DNA of 64,000 nucleotides from NCBI RefSeq assembly GCF_013166655.1, contig NZ_JABKCA010000006.1, positions 1 through 64,000 of the forward strand, given 5' to 3'. Shown here in pieces: positions 18,461-27,559 of the stretch. The stretch's first letter is position 1. Each line of letters starts with the position of its first letter. Source of the DNA: Lentimicrobium sp. L6. GTDB lineage: Bacteria > Bacteroidota > Bacteroidia > Bacteroidales > UBA12170. Both the position numbers and the translations under genes were made by a program. A model generated the notes under the pieces. It saw only the letters and a program-made list of their open reading frames with translations, made no database searches and had not been told where the DNA came from.

Positions 18461-19776
18461 TATTTCGATGGTTTTATGGTAAATAGTAAAAGAAAAATAG
18501 AAATGATGGCAGCAGCTATCAACACATAGAATCCACCGTCCCAACCATATAAATCAACAATATGACCCATGGCAATATTAGCAAATAGTGCACCACCTAA
18601 ATATCCAAAAAGACCGGTAAATCCGGCGGCAGTTCCGGCGGCTTTTTTAGGCGCTAAATCTAAAGCATGAACTCCAATCAACATAACGGGGCCATAAACC
18701 AAAAATCCAATAGCGATTAAAGAAATATTGATAAGCATTAAGCTAGAAGAGAACCAATAAACGAAAACAAATATCAGCACAAAAAACATATAAATAATAC
18801 TCACCTGAGCTCTTTGCCCTTTAAAAGCTTTATCACTTAACCAACCAGCTAACAATGTTCCTGGAATCCCTGCCCATTCGTATAAAAAATAAGCCCAACC
18901 ACTTGTGGTGATATCCAAACCTTTGGTTTCCGAGAGGTAGGTTGGTGCCCAATCGAGCACGCCATAACGAATGAGATAAACAAAGGCATTAGCTATAGCG
19001 ATAGCCCAAAGCATCCTGTTTTTTAAAACATAAGTGATAAAGATATCTTTGGCTTTTAATTCCTGCTCTGACTTCTCTTGATCATAATTTTCAGGATAAT
19101 CATTTTTCCATTTCTCAATACTAGGCAAACCACAGCTTTGAGGGGTGTCTTCCATTAAATAGTAAACTAAAATCGCAATAACAAAAGCTATGATAGCCGG
19201 AAAATATAAAGCACTGTGCCAATCATTAAATATAGCCAAACCCAAAATAGCCAGAGGGCCAATGAGACCTCCACCCACATTATGAGCCACATTCCAAATA
19301 GACATTTTTGTTCCACGCTCTTTATTGGAAAACCAATGAACCATTATCCTTCCACAAGCCGGCCATCCCATTCCTTGAAACCATCCATTTAGAAATAGTA
19401 GAACAAACATAATAACAACTGAACTGGTAAAGAAAGGAATCAGCCCCATGACCATCATCGTCACAGCTGACAATATCAAACCTAAACTCAAAAATACTTT
19501 TGGATTACTCCTGTCACTCACACTTCCCATTACAAACTTACTGATTCCATAGGCAATACTAATAGCCGACAAGGCCCAACCCAATTGCGCTTTGGTATAG
19601 CCCTCCTCTATTAGATCGGGCATGATTAAAGAAAAGTTCTTTCTAACAAGATAATAGGCTGCATAGCCCAAGAATATTCCTAGAAATACTCGCAAGCGCA
19701 TGATTTTATAATCTTCATCTGCTTGCTGGGCTTCTTTTAAAGGCTGGGCAGGTTTTGTCTTTAGAAATCCAATCAT
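18460..19776 (-). CDS. glpT: Glycerol-3-phosphate:phosphate antiporter, GlpT-like MFS
   Basis: 438 residues from the ATG at 19776 ([16 protein letters not shown]); the N-terminal extension to 19863 lacks family character. Twelve hydrophobic segments follow. Organophosphate:phosphate antiporter signatures are visible: [15 protein letters not shown] after helix 1, [14 protein letters not shown] in loop 2-3, [26 protein letters not shown], and VGGGLIGPL. The family exchanges glycerol-3-phosphate for phosphate across the inner membrane. Overlap with the GDPD start makes a two-gene scavenging unit. UhpT or PgtP-like specificity is not excluded, but the GDPD partner favours glycerol-3-phosphate. 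Confidence 0.88.
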   Translation of the reverse strand: MIGFLKTKPAQPLKEAQQADEDYKIMRLRVFLGIFLGYAAYYLVRKNFSLIMPDLIEEGYTKAQLGWALSAISIAYGISKFVMGSVSDRSNPKVFLSLGLILSAVTMMVMGLIPFFTSSVVIMFVLLFLNGWFQGMGWPACGRIMVHWFSNKERGTKMSIWNVAHNVGGGLIGPLAILGLAIFNDWHSALYFPAIIAFVIAILVYYLMEDTPQSCGLPSIEKWKNDYPENYDQEKSEQELKAKDIFITYVLKNRMLWAIAIANAFVYLIRYGVLDWAPTYLSETKGLDITTSGWAYFLYEWAGIPGTLLAGWLSDKAFKGQRAQVSIIYMFFVLIFVFVYWFSSSLMLINISLIAIGFLVYGPVMLIGVHALDLAPKKAAGTAAGFTGLFGYLGGALFANIAMGHIVDLYGWDGGFYVLIAAAIISIFLLLFTIKPSK

Positions 19777-19904
19777 AATTATTATTTGATTTTTTCTAGC
19801 ATGAATATCGATACGAATATTTAGTATCGCGAATTTAATTGAATTTCTAGAAATTAAAAGCAATGATATTCAACCAATATAGCATTAAAAACTTCCACAT
19901 CAGA

Positions 19905-19939
19905 TAACGTACATGTATATATTTATTTCACTACCTTAG
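19905..19939 (+). promoter_or_regulatory. Promoter region of the first T9SS paralog, duplicated upstream of the second
   Basis: TAACGTACA (19905-19913), an 18-nt gap, then TACCTTAG (19932-19939), a TAnnTTTG variant with A for T. The same two blocks and the following CCTAAGCACAT leader recur before the paralog at 21617. Confidence 0.5.
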
Positions 19940-19964
19940 CACATTATATCCTAAGCACATTATT

Positions 19965-21464
19965 ATGAAAAAGTTATTCTTTTTATTTGGCATCCTATTT
20001 TTCTCTATTCCTTCATTCTCTCAAGATGCAGATTATACAATCATCAGAAGTGAGATGGAAAATTACTTTAGCGGAAACCTTAATAACAACAGCTATTACA
20101 GCCCTCGAAAAATGGAGATTGACCATGTGAAAAATCTTGAAGATGGTAAAATGATTTATTCTTATGCCTCGGCCTATCTATTTGATCAAGATGAATTTAA
20201 TACCATATATCCCAATACTAATATTTTTGGGGATTCTGCTTTTGTTGATGCAGAAGGGAATACCACCTTTTATAATTGTAGAGACAAACAACTTACTTTC
20301 AACAAATATAATGGCGAAGCTGAAGAGTGGATAATCTATGAAGAAGATGGTATTAAATTAATGGGTAGCTACCAAAGTCCCTCCTATGAAGAAATCATGG
20401 AAGGCGTTTCTGATAGGGCAGCCATCATCCAGTTGCAGGTTATCGATAATGACGGATTAATAATAGACGACCATTATTATCATGGAAAAGAAGTAATCAT
20501 CAGTAAAAATTATGGAATAGGTGATCATTTTCAAATCAATGAATTCGATGGCCTACTATCCTCTCATTACGCTTCTGATTTCCATTTGATAGGTATAGAG
20601 AAAGGTGATGAAATAATGGGAATGAATAATTATTATAGTGATTTAATTTCAGGCTTAGAGATTGGAAATGAAGTTCATTCTACCATTGAAAATTCTGACA
20701 ACCAAATCATCAATAGAATTAAAAGAGTGATTCAGAAAGAAATAGGCTATTCCGATTTTATCTACACCTTCCAAATTTGTGATTATTATCCTCTTGAAGA
20801 CACTATAATTTCCCATGAAACAACAGAAACCTATCTTTATCTGATGGATTTGAGAGAAAGTATTCCAGCACTAGATCCAGATGACAATAATTCCTATTGG
20901 GCCATTAATTATTTCTTCAAAAACAATTGGGAAAGTACCAATAATAGATATTTTGAATATCAAATTTGGGAAAGTGAAGAAACCGAAATGATAAACCAAA
21001 GAGTGGTCTGGTCTTTTGACACTTGGGGACCATTGGGCATGGGGGCTTTTGCAAAACATCAATTTATTGAGAATATTGGCAGCACTTGCTCCTACCAAGG
21101 TGAATATCTTATGGCGGATGAAATACAGTATTATAAAACCGAAACAGAAGAATGGGGAATACCATTCACCCTTGAATGCATCAATTCGACCGGTCTTATC
21201 GAAAATCAAGTGGAGCCAATTAATATCTACCCAAACCCAGCGGAGGATCGTATCGAAATTAATTGCGGCGAAACTCAAATTACTAAAGTCTCCCTATTTA
21301 ATTTTCAAGGAAAAAAAGTAATGGAGCGAGTTATTAATAGTCAAGCTAGCGATTTGAGTTTTGATATTTCGAATCTAGAAAATGGCGTTTATTTAGTTGA
21401 GATAATGAGCCAAAATGGAACCATCAGTCAACATAAAATCATTAAAAGTAAACTATTCAAATAA
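19965..21464 (+). CDS. Secreted protein of unknown function with T9SS sorting domain (paralog A)
   Basis: 499 residues. Signal peptide at about 1-19 (MKKLFFLFGILFFSIPSFS). The 390-residue middle is not recognised; it is rich in Tyr, Asp and Glu with many short strands (MIYSYASAYLFDQDEF, TNIFGDSAFVD, IIYEEDGIKL). The last 80 residues are a T9SS type A sorting domain (NIYPNPAEDRIEI...SNLENGVYLVEIM). A tandem paralog follows after 152 bp with the same architecture. Their 3' ends share 114 identical bases. Expected location is the cell surface or medium. It is preceded by a conserved promoter region. Confidence 0.82.
   Translation: MKKLFFLFGILFFSIPSFSQDADYTIIRSEMENYFSGNLNNNSYYSPRKMEIDHVKNLEDGKMIYSYASAYLFDQDEFNTIYPNTNIFGDSAFVDAEGNTTFYNCRDKQLTFNKYNGEAEEWIIYEEDGIKLMGSYQSPSYEEIMEGVSDRAAIIQLQVIDNDGLIIDDHYYHGKEVIISKNYGIGDHFQINEFDGLLSSHYASDFHLIGIEKGDEIMGMNNYYSDLISGLEIGNEVHSTIENSDNQIINRIKRVIQKEIGYSDFIYTFQICDYYPLEDTIISHETTETYLYLMDLRESIPALDPDDNNSYWAINYFFKNNWESTNNRYFEYQIWESEETEMINQRVVWSFDTWGPLGMGAFAKHQFIENIGSTCSYQGEYLMADEIQYYKTETEEWGIPFTLECINSTGLIENQVEPINIYPNPAEDRIEINCGETQITKVSLFNFQGKKVMERVINSQASDLSFDISNLENGVYLVEIMSQNGTISQHKIIKSKLFK
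21334..21447 (+). repeat. 114-bp direct repeat, copy 1
   Basis: Every base matches 22995-23108. It lies in the coding part of the sorting domain, from TTAATAGTCAAGC to CATTAAAA. Confidence 0.95.
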
Positions 21465-21492
21465 TTATTTACATTGAATCTACGAAATGAAA

Positions 21493-21550
21493 AATTACAT
21501 CGAAAAACAATAAATGCTGTTTATTGACTAAGTAAATTAAAAATGTAATT
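21493..21550. repeat. Nested inverted repeats between the paralogs
   Basis: Outer arms AATTACAT (21493-21500) and ATGTAATT (21543-21550) enclose an inner hairpin CAATAAA/TTTATTG (21508-21526). There is no T tract, so it is not an obvious terminator. Confidence 0.4.
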
Positions 21551-21558
21551 ACCAAAAC

Positions 21559-21591
21559 TAACGTACAATATTATATTTTTAATTAATTTAG
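21559..21591 (+). promoter_or_regulatory. Promoter region of the second T9SS paralog
   Basis: TAACGTACA (21559-21567), a 16-nt gap, then TAATTTAG (21584-21591). The layout matches the region at 19905-19939, and both are followed by CCTAAGCACAT and the start. Confidence 0.5.
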
Positions 21592-21616
21592 CATATAGTA
21601 CCCTAAGCACATAATT

Positions 21617-23113
21617 ATGAAAAAATTGGTTCTTCTAATCTTTATTATTGTAATCTCCTTACCGTCATTTTCACAAGTTTCAGACTATACCATCATCAGA
21701 AGTGATATAATAAGTTACTTTAGTGAATTTGTAATGGATTACAAAATCTACAACCCTAGAAAAATGGTCATTGAGAAGGAAAAAATGGTAGAGAACGGGA
21801 AAATGTTCTATTCTTATCCCTATGCATACCAATATGACCGAAATCCAAATATAACAATATACCCATATACTAATATTTTTGGAGATTCTGCATTCGTTGA
21901 CTTGCAAGGTAATACTACTTTTTATAATTGTCGAGAAAAAGTAATTACACTAAACATGTATTCTCGTCAATCTGAAGAATGGATAATATATGAAAATGAT
22001 GAGGATGAAGCTATACTAATCGGCAAATACCAAACTCCTATTTATATTGAAATTATGGATGGAGTTTGGGACAGTGTAGTTATTATCAGTTTAAAAGTAG
22101 AAGATTTCAATGGAAATATTCTAGAAGAGAGTTATTACCATAATAAAGAAATAATTATTAGTAAAAATTATGGCATTACTAAACACCTTCAGATTAATGA
22201 ACTTGATGGTCTATCACAGCATGAAATCAATTACCCTTTTCATTTAATTGGAATTGAGAAAGGTGATGAAACTCATGGATTTTATAATTACTATAAAGAT
22301 TTGATACGAGGATTAGAAATAGGAAATGAAGTACATTCCGAAATTGAAATCTCAAATAATAAAATTGTCAATAGAATAAAAAGGGTCATTCAAAAAGAAA
22401 TAGGCTATTCTGACATTATCTACTCATTCCGAATATGTGACTATTATCCTGCTACAGACAGCAACATTCAATATGAAACAACAGAATCATATCCATATTT
22501 AATAGAATTACGAGAAAGCATCCCCACATTAAATCAAGATGAGACAAACTCTTATTGGGATTTTAATTATTTCTTTAAAATTGGTTGGAATCAAACAAAT
22601 AAAAAGTATTTCCAGTATCAAATATGGGAAACTCAAAATGCAGATACCATTAGTGGACGAATAGTCTGGTTTTTCGAAACTATGGATAATTCAGGTTCAG
22701 CAACAACTCCTGCTGGCTATCATTTCATAGAGAATATAGGTAAGACATGTGTCTTTAAAGGAGGTTTTTTAATGGCTGATAAAATAAAATACTACAAAAC
22801 TGAGACTGAAGAATGGGGAACACCATTCTCTCATGATTGCCTAAATGCATCTGGTGTTGATGATAAACAACTAAATCGAATTAATATCTACCCAAACCCC
22901 GCAGAGGATCGCATCGAAATTAGTTTTGGAGAAAGTCAAATGATTAGTGCTTCTATCATTAATATTCAAGGACAAAAAGTGGTAGAGCGAGTTTTTAATA
23001 GTCAAGCTAGCGATTTGAGTTTTGATATTTCGAATCTAGAAAATGGCGTTTATTTAGTTGAGATAATGAGCCAAAATGGAACCATCAGTCAACATAAAAT
23101 CATTAAAAAATAG
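21617..23113 (+). CDS. Secreted protein of unknown function with T9SS sorting domain (paralog B)
   Basis: 498 residues, colinear with the preceding paralog throughout: signal peptide 1-19, then shared blocks such as YTIIRSD, YTNIFGDSAFVD, IISKNYGI, NRIKRVIQKEIGYSD, NSYW and YYKTETEEWG, and a C-terminal T9SS type A sorting domain (NIYPNPAEDRIEI). The middle has diverged in many positions while the last 114 coding bases are identical to paralog A, a sign of recent conversion or of strong copying at the sorting domain. Function unknown. No internal stops or shifts, so both copies look intact. Confidence 0.82.
   Translation: MKKLVLLIFIIVISLPSFSQVSDYTIIRSDIISYFSEFVMDYKIYNPRKMVIEKEKMVENGKMFYSYPYAYQYDRNPNITIYPYTNIFGDSAFVDLQGNTTFYNCREKVITLNMYSRQSEEWIIYENDEDEAILIGKYQTPIYIEIMDGVWDSVVIISLKVEDFNGNILEESYYHNKEIIISKNYGITKHLQINELDGLSQHEINYPFHLIGIEKGDETHGFYNYYKDLIRGLEIGNEVHSEIEISNNKIVNRIKRVIQKEIGYSDIIYSFRICDYYPATDSNIQYETTESYPYLIELRESIPTLNQDETNSYWDFNYFFKIGWNQTNKKYFQYQIWETQNADTISGRIVWFFETMDNSGSATTPAGYHFIENIGKTCVFKGGFLMADKIKYYKTETEEWGTPFSHDCLNASGVDDKQLNRINIYPNPAEDRIEISFGESQMISASIINIQGQKVVERVFNSQASDLSFDISNLENGVYLVEIMSQNGTISQHKIIKK
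22995..23108 (+). repeat. 114-bp direct repeat, copy 2
   Basis: Identical to 21334-21447, in the same frame of the paralogous gene. Confidence 0.95.
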
Positions 23114-23121
23114 AGCTTAAA

Positions 23122-24513
23122 CTATAGTTTGATAAACTTTTCTGAATAGATAAATTGATCAGAACTCAGCTTTATAAAATACAAGCCAATGGATAAATCG
23201 TGTATATCTATTCTACCATCTTCCATATCTTGAAATTCAAGAACCACTTCTCCTTTGATATTATAAATAGATATAGAATCGATTTGTTTGAGGTCGATAA
23301 ATAGCAAATCTTTCGCTGGATTAGGAGATAGCAATAGTTTTTTTGAGGATGCTAATTCAGAAATATCATTTGCAAAATCGGAGAATAGCCAAAGGTAAGC
23401 CTCCTCAAATTCTGAGCGCCAAAAGGCCTCATTATGACCTTGATTTGACACCACTTTTGAGACTAATTTAGATTCACTAAAACCATAACTGATCAGATTA
23501 TCGTGCATGGTCTCCATATCATTGACCATACTCGCTCCTTCTAACGCTCCAACCAATTGAAAAATCCTTTGGTTTTGAGGATTGGCATTTTCCGCAGTGA
23601 ATGTCCAAACACTATCCGAATACCAATAGCTGGGACTAAACAAACCCGCTTTAGTGAAAACATCAGAATGCTCAAAAACTCCAAACTGAGAAATCAATCC
23701 TCCTAAGGAGCTTCCCATAATTCCTGTACTTTCTTTATTTGGTAGGGTCCGGTAATTTTCATCCACATAAGGCTTTAAGGTTTCTACAACGAACTCCATA
23801 TATTCTCGTCCTTCCCCACCACCATATTGACTGTTTACCCAAGCAGAGTATTCATCTAATCGATGGCCTCCTCCATTATCTATTCCAATAACAATAGGCA
23901 CTTGATAACCTTGACTCGCCAATTCATTTAAAGTCTCATCCACTTCCCATTCTCCGCTAAAAGAAGTAAAGCTATCGAATAGATTTTGTCCATCATGCAT
24001 ATATAATACTGGATATCTCATCTGACTTTCTTCATAACCTGGAGGAAGGTAAAGCCAAACTCTTCTGTTTCTATCTAGTTGGGGCATATAAAAATCCTCT
24101 GATAATATGCTTACATTTTCTGTAGCTGTAGAACCTCCTCCTCCACTTCCGCCATCGGCCCAAGTGGCAATTTGAAAGCTGATGGTTTCATTATTTCCAT
24201 AGGTAAACTGACGATTTCCCATTTCTTGGCCATTTTCATCTTTCTCTACTGTTCCCCAATCGCCACGGGTAAATTTAAATTCTAGTAATGTTCCTTCTGA
24301 TTGTTCTTCTAATATAATTTGAAATTTCCCATCAGCATTCTTCTCTAGTTTGAAGTTTTCATCTCCAGGGTTCCAGCCATTCATATTTCCAGCAATATAA
24401 ATAAAATCCTGCTCTGGGGTATTATCAGGTATAGTCTCTATAACGAATGTGACTTGAGCTATGGAGACCAAGGAAATCCCAAGCAACCATAGAGTAAATA
24501 TTTTTTTTTTCAT
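23122..24513 (-). CDS. Secreted CE1-like esterase with N-terminal starch-binding-like domain and T9SS sorting domain
   Basis: 463 residues. Signal peptide 1-19. Residues about 20-117 resemble a CBM20/CBM48-type E-set domain (IYIAGNMNGWNPGDENFKL). A Gly/Ser linker (121-129) leads to an alpha/beta hydrolase of the esterase D/CE1 family at about 135-385: the oxyanion-side YMHDGQNLFD, nucleophile Ser269 in GSSLGG, and catalytic His360 in GHNEAFW. The last 70 residues are a T9SS sorting domain (LLLSPNPAKDLLFIDL). Likely role: removal of acyl, feruloyl or acetyl groups from polysaccharide outside the cell, or a related ester hydrolysis. It converges on paralog B with an 8-bp gap, and the broken gene lies upstream on the same strand. 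Confidence 0.9.
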   Translation of the reverse strand: MKKKIFTLWLLGISLVSIAQVTFVIETIPDNTPEQDFIYIAGNMNGWNPGDENFKLEKNADGKFQIILEEQSEGTLLEFKFTRGDWGTVEKDENGQEMGNRQFTYGNNETISFQIATWADGGSGGGGSTATENVSILSEDFYMPQLDRNRRVWLYLPPGYEESQMRYPVLYMHDGQNLFDSFTSFSGEWEVDETLNELASQGYQVPIVIGIDNGGGHRLDEYSAWVNSQYGGGEGREYMEFVVETLKPYVDENYRTLPNKESTGIMGSSLGGLISQFGVFEHSDVFTKAGLFSPSYWYSDSVWTFTAENANPQNQRIFQLVGALEGASMVNDMETMHDNLISYGFSESKLVSKVVSNQGHNEAFWRSEFEEAYLWLFSDFANDISELASSKKLLLSPNPAKDLLFIDLKQIDSISIYNIKGEVVLEFQDMEDGRIDIHDLSIGLYFIKLSSDQFIYSEKFIKL

Positions 24514-24548
24514 ACTTTAAGTCTATATTATATCAGTATTTAAAAAGC

Positions 24549-25571
24549 TTAATTAACATTATATTCATGATACAATCTCAACCACAAGGCATATGGTAAA
24601 TCCCATGACCAAAATGTAGAATTCACTTCTGCAGTTATATCATTATGATGCATTAAGAGCGGGAACTCAGTAAAATATTTAAAATCTTCTTTAGCTAAAG
24701 CAATGAGCATTTCTAATGCCTTTTCTTTAGCCTTTTCGTTTTTTTCGTTTAAAGATAATTCCCGAATTAATTTTGCCATCTCAGAATAATAAACCTGAGA
24801 TTTGATACTTTTGATTTTATCAGTAGATTTACTTTTAATCCCACAATCACAATTATCCATATCAATTTGTCCAATATAAAATAGCCATGGAGCCCTGTTG
24901 TTAAATACCCAATAATCAGAATTATTAACAATCTTATTCGATTTTATACTTAAACATAATTCTTTTGCCTCAGCAGGAGCAAATTTATATAAAAACAAAT
25001 AAGCATGAATATTTGATATTAGATCCAACGGATTATTTTTCTCACCAACCTCTGGAAAGCCTTTTAGTCCATCTTTTCGAAACCAAGTATAATACAATCC
25101 ATTCTCACTTTTATATTGTTTTAATGTGTCTAAGACTGATTGTATTAAAGAAGAATCGACATCAAAGCAAGTCCACCAAAACAAACTCGTAACATCCAAA
25201 TCCTCAGGCAGATTCACATATCTTTTATAATACTTCAAAAGACCACTCTTACTATCCACCTGTGGCTTCACATATTGATACACATTTGAAATTAACGATG
25301 ATACATCAAATTCATTAGAGAGAGGCTTAATCAAATTTGAAATTAGCATTCCAGTATATACCTCTAATTCATGACATAGGTTTCTGGGTATTGTATCAAA
25401 ATTATAATCCTCCCTCCAGGTCCCGCATTTTAGCTGGCTTTATTGGAGTTTTTCAAATGCTTTATCGGCTAGATTTCCTAACTTATTTTGAGCATTCAAT
25501 TTAGAACAGAATACAAATAACATACTAAATAGTAATGTTAAAAATGCGATTTTTCTTGCCAAATCTTTCAT
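24549..25571 (-). pseudogene. Secreted alpha-helical protein interrupted by an in-frame stop
   Basis: One reading frame runs from the ATG at 25571 to 24549 (341 codons) but holds TAA at codon 44 (25440-25442). Before the stop is a signal peptide with FCSKLNAQ. After it the frame continues immediately as SQLKCGTWREDYNFDTIPRN and then the 266-residue remainder beginning MLISNLIKPL. The ATG overlaps the UbiA stop as ATGA, so the full frame was evidently the original gene. The remainder is helical, with LFWWTCFDVDSS, YYTWFRKDGLKGFPEVG and TFWSWDLPYALWLRLY, which suggests an alpha/alpha-toroid-like fold acting on prenyl or sugar substrates; no family is certain. Restart at 25349 would give a protein lacking its export signal. 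A sequencing error remains possible. Confidence 0.75.
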
Positions 25572-26437
25572 AATAAAGTTTTAAGTAATACTTCGAAAAT
25601 CATATAAGAGCCGAAAATTAAATAAATGAATCGATATAAAGCTCTTAGTTTAGATACAACTTTAAAACCTAAATAATAACTCCTTATGTACACAATAATT
25701 GCAATAATAACAATTGCAGTGACTGTATTAGCCCAGATCAACATTGATAAATCAAGATTATCAATCAAGAAGTACAACATCGAATGTCCAAAGGTAAAAA
25801 ATATTAATGCTGCATTTAAACTTGTTTTTTTTCCAAGTATTACAACATTAGTTCCAACACCGTTTATTCTATCTCCTTCATTATCCTGCAATTCCTGAAT
25901 TAAATGCCCCCCTGCCAAAAAGAACCCTATGATAAACCCTATAAATATAGATAAACTTGAGATATCTCCAAAAATAGAAACGCCTAATTGAAAAGAAAAC
26001 ACACCTCCTAAAATATGTAGAAATGAAGAATATGTTGGTATTCCTTTTCCATGGTAACTCTGCCAAGAAGCAGAATATAAAAAACTTAATATTACCAAAA
26101 CGATTCCAACAAACACAGAAGTGTAGGATAAGAAACTCAAAAAAACGAAAGCTCCAAAACCTGAAATGACGGATAATATCAATATGGCCTTTCGTGAAAC
26201 CATATCAGCTCTAGACCTTTTGTTTTGATCTTTTAAATCTCTAGGATAATCAAACCAATCATTAATAGCGAACACGTGTACCGCAAGCAAGTATACGGCT
26301 ACGATTGAAAACGCCAACTTAAATAGATTAACCTCCAAACCAACTTCTGATAAAAAAAACAATAAACCATCAATAGGAGAGGCTGCAAATACAGCGGAAT
26401 CGATAAACCTTATTATTTTTATAACTTGAATAAACAT
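25568..26437 (-). CDS. UbiA-family prenyltransferase
   Basis: 289 residues from the ATG at 26437; ATGs at 26476, 26503 and 26521 are also possible, so the start is uncertain. Eight or nine hydrophobic segments. The two aspartate motifs are present: NDWFDYPRDLKDQNKRSR in the first half and LQDNEGDRINGVGT in the second, which bind Mg-diphosphate in UbiA enzymes. These proteins transfer a prenyl chain to quinone, haem, chlorin or sugar-phosphate acceptors in the inner membrane; the acceptor cannot be read here. The stop overlaps the start of the broken secreted gene, so they formed one unit. A role in making a polyprenyl-linked precursor is possible because of the neighbouring glycan locus, but unproven. 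Confidence 0.85.
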   Translation of the reverse strand: MFIQVIKIIRFIDSAVFAASPIDGLLFFLSEVGLEVNLFKLAFSIVAVYLLAVHVFAINDWFDYPRDLKDQNKRSRADMVSRKAILILSVISGFGAFVFLSFLSYTSVFVGIVLVILSFLYSASWQSYHGKGIPTYSSFLHILGGVFSFQLGVSIFGDISSLSIFIGFIIGFFLAGGHLIQELQDNEGDRINGVGTNVVILGKKTSLNAALIFFTFGHSMLYFLIDNLDLSMLIWANTVTAIVIIAIIVYIRSYYLGFKVVSKLRALYRFIYLIFGSYMIFEVLLKTLL

Positions 26438-26668
26438 AATTATCAAACATTCCTTATAAATTTGGTCAAGGGCCATCGATAGTTCATATGACTGTGTCAG
26501 CATTCCAGTTTTTCGAGCCACTCCAAAGTAAGCTTTCTAACCCAAATTCCAAACATTTTCAAGGGAATTTAATTGTTTATAATCACATACTAATGCTAAA
26601 AAATATTCTTTTTCCATTTACTATATCAAAAGCGTCAAACCTTTATTCATATATTTACCAAAATAATA

Positions 26669-27544
26669 ATGCGAATGGACTATTTAGACCTCATCATAAA
26701 TTTCACCCCCACTGGTATGATTCCTACCAAACAAAGCAATAGGAATGCCCCAATTTCAATTACGGAAATTATTGAAGATACACACCGAGCCTATGAGATT
26801 GGAATTAGCATGGTTCACATACATGCTCGCGAATACATATCAGGTGAACCTAGTTTTAAAAGTGAAATCTATGCTAAAATTATTGAAGGAATAAGAAAAA
26901 TAAGTCCTGAACTAATTATATGCGCTTCTTTGAGTGGAAGAAATCATAAAGCTTTTGAACAAAGAGCTGAAGTTTTATCCTTAGATGGGAATTTAAAACC
27001 AGACATGGGAAGTTTAACATTAAGCTCCTTAAATTTTAGCCAAACAGAAAGCATGAATTCTCCGGAAATGATTCAAAATCTCGCGTTGGAAATGCAGAAA
27101 AAGAAAATACTTCCTGAACTTGAAGCCTTTGATTTGGGTATGGTTAACTACGCCAAATATTTAGAGCAAAAAGGACTTTTAGGGAATGCTCATTATTTTA
27201 ATATCATATTAGGAAATATTGCAGGTGCGCAATCAGATTTATTGCATTCAGGCCTATTGATTAATAGCCTACCAAAGCATTCATTATGGAGTTTGGGAGG
27301 AATTGGGAATACACAATTACCCATGAATGCGCTTTCTATAGCTATGGGAGGAGGAGTTAGAGTTGGATTAGAGGATAACAATTGGTTTGATTGTGATAAG
27401 AAGACTTTAGCCACAAATATAGATTTATTGTCACGAATTCATTCTTTGGCAAAAATCCATCAAAGGAAGTTAATGACTTCTAAAAAACTTAGAGAATTAT
27501 TAAATTTGGAAAGAGGATTTGGAGCTTACGGGCTTCAATCTTAA
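26669..27544 (+). CDS. BKACE-family (beta-keto acid cleavage, DUF849-type) enzyme
   Basis: 291 residues; a second ATG lies two codons downstream. The N-terminus INFTPTGMIPTK and the metal-binding segment MVHIHAR (His50, His52) match the Zn-dependent BKACE family, which cleaves beta-keto acids with acetyl-CoA (the type enzyme acts on 3-keto-5-aminohexanoate). Further family blocks are ICASLSGR, PELEAFDLGM and, near the end, GGGVRVGLEDN. Length is typical (270-310). Lysine fermentation genes are absent around it. Instead an acyltransferase follows 15 bp downstream on the same strand, so the enzyme may supply or process an acyl group for a sugar. That link is inference from position. Confidence 0.85.
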   Translation: MRMDYLDLIINFTPTGMIPTKQSNRNAPISITEIIEDTHRAYEIGISMVHIHAREYISGEPSFKSEIYAKIIEGIRKISPELIICASLSGRNHKAFEQRAEVLSLDGNLKPDMGSLTLSSLNFSQTESMNSPEMIQNLALEMQKKKILPELEAFDLGMVNYAKYLEQKGLLGNAHYFNIILGNIAGAQSDLLHSGLLINSLPKHSLWSLGGIGNTQLPMNALSIAMGGGVRVGLEDNNWFDCDKKTLATNIDLLSRIHSLAKIHQRKLMTSKKLRELLNLERGFGAYGLQS

Positions 27545-27559
27545 GAAAACAAAGAAGCA

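Noticed and set aside
20871-21278. 135-codon minus-strand frame inside paralog A
   Set aside because: It is antisense to a gene with a signal peptide and sorting domain and a conserved paralog; no counterpart is listed in paralog B.
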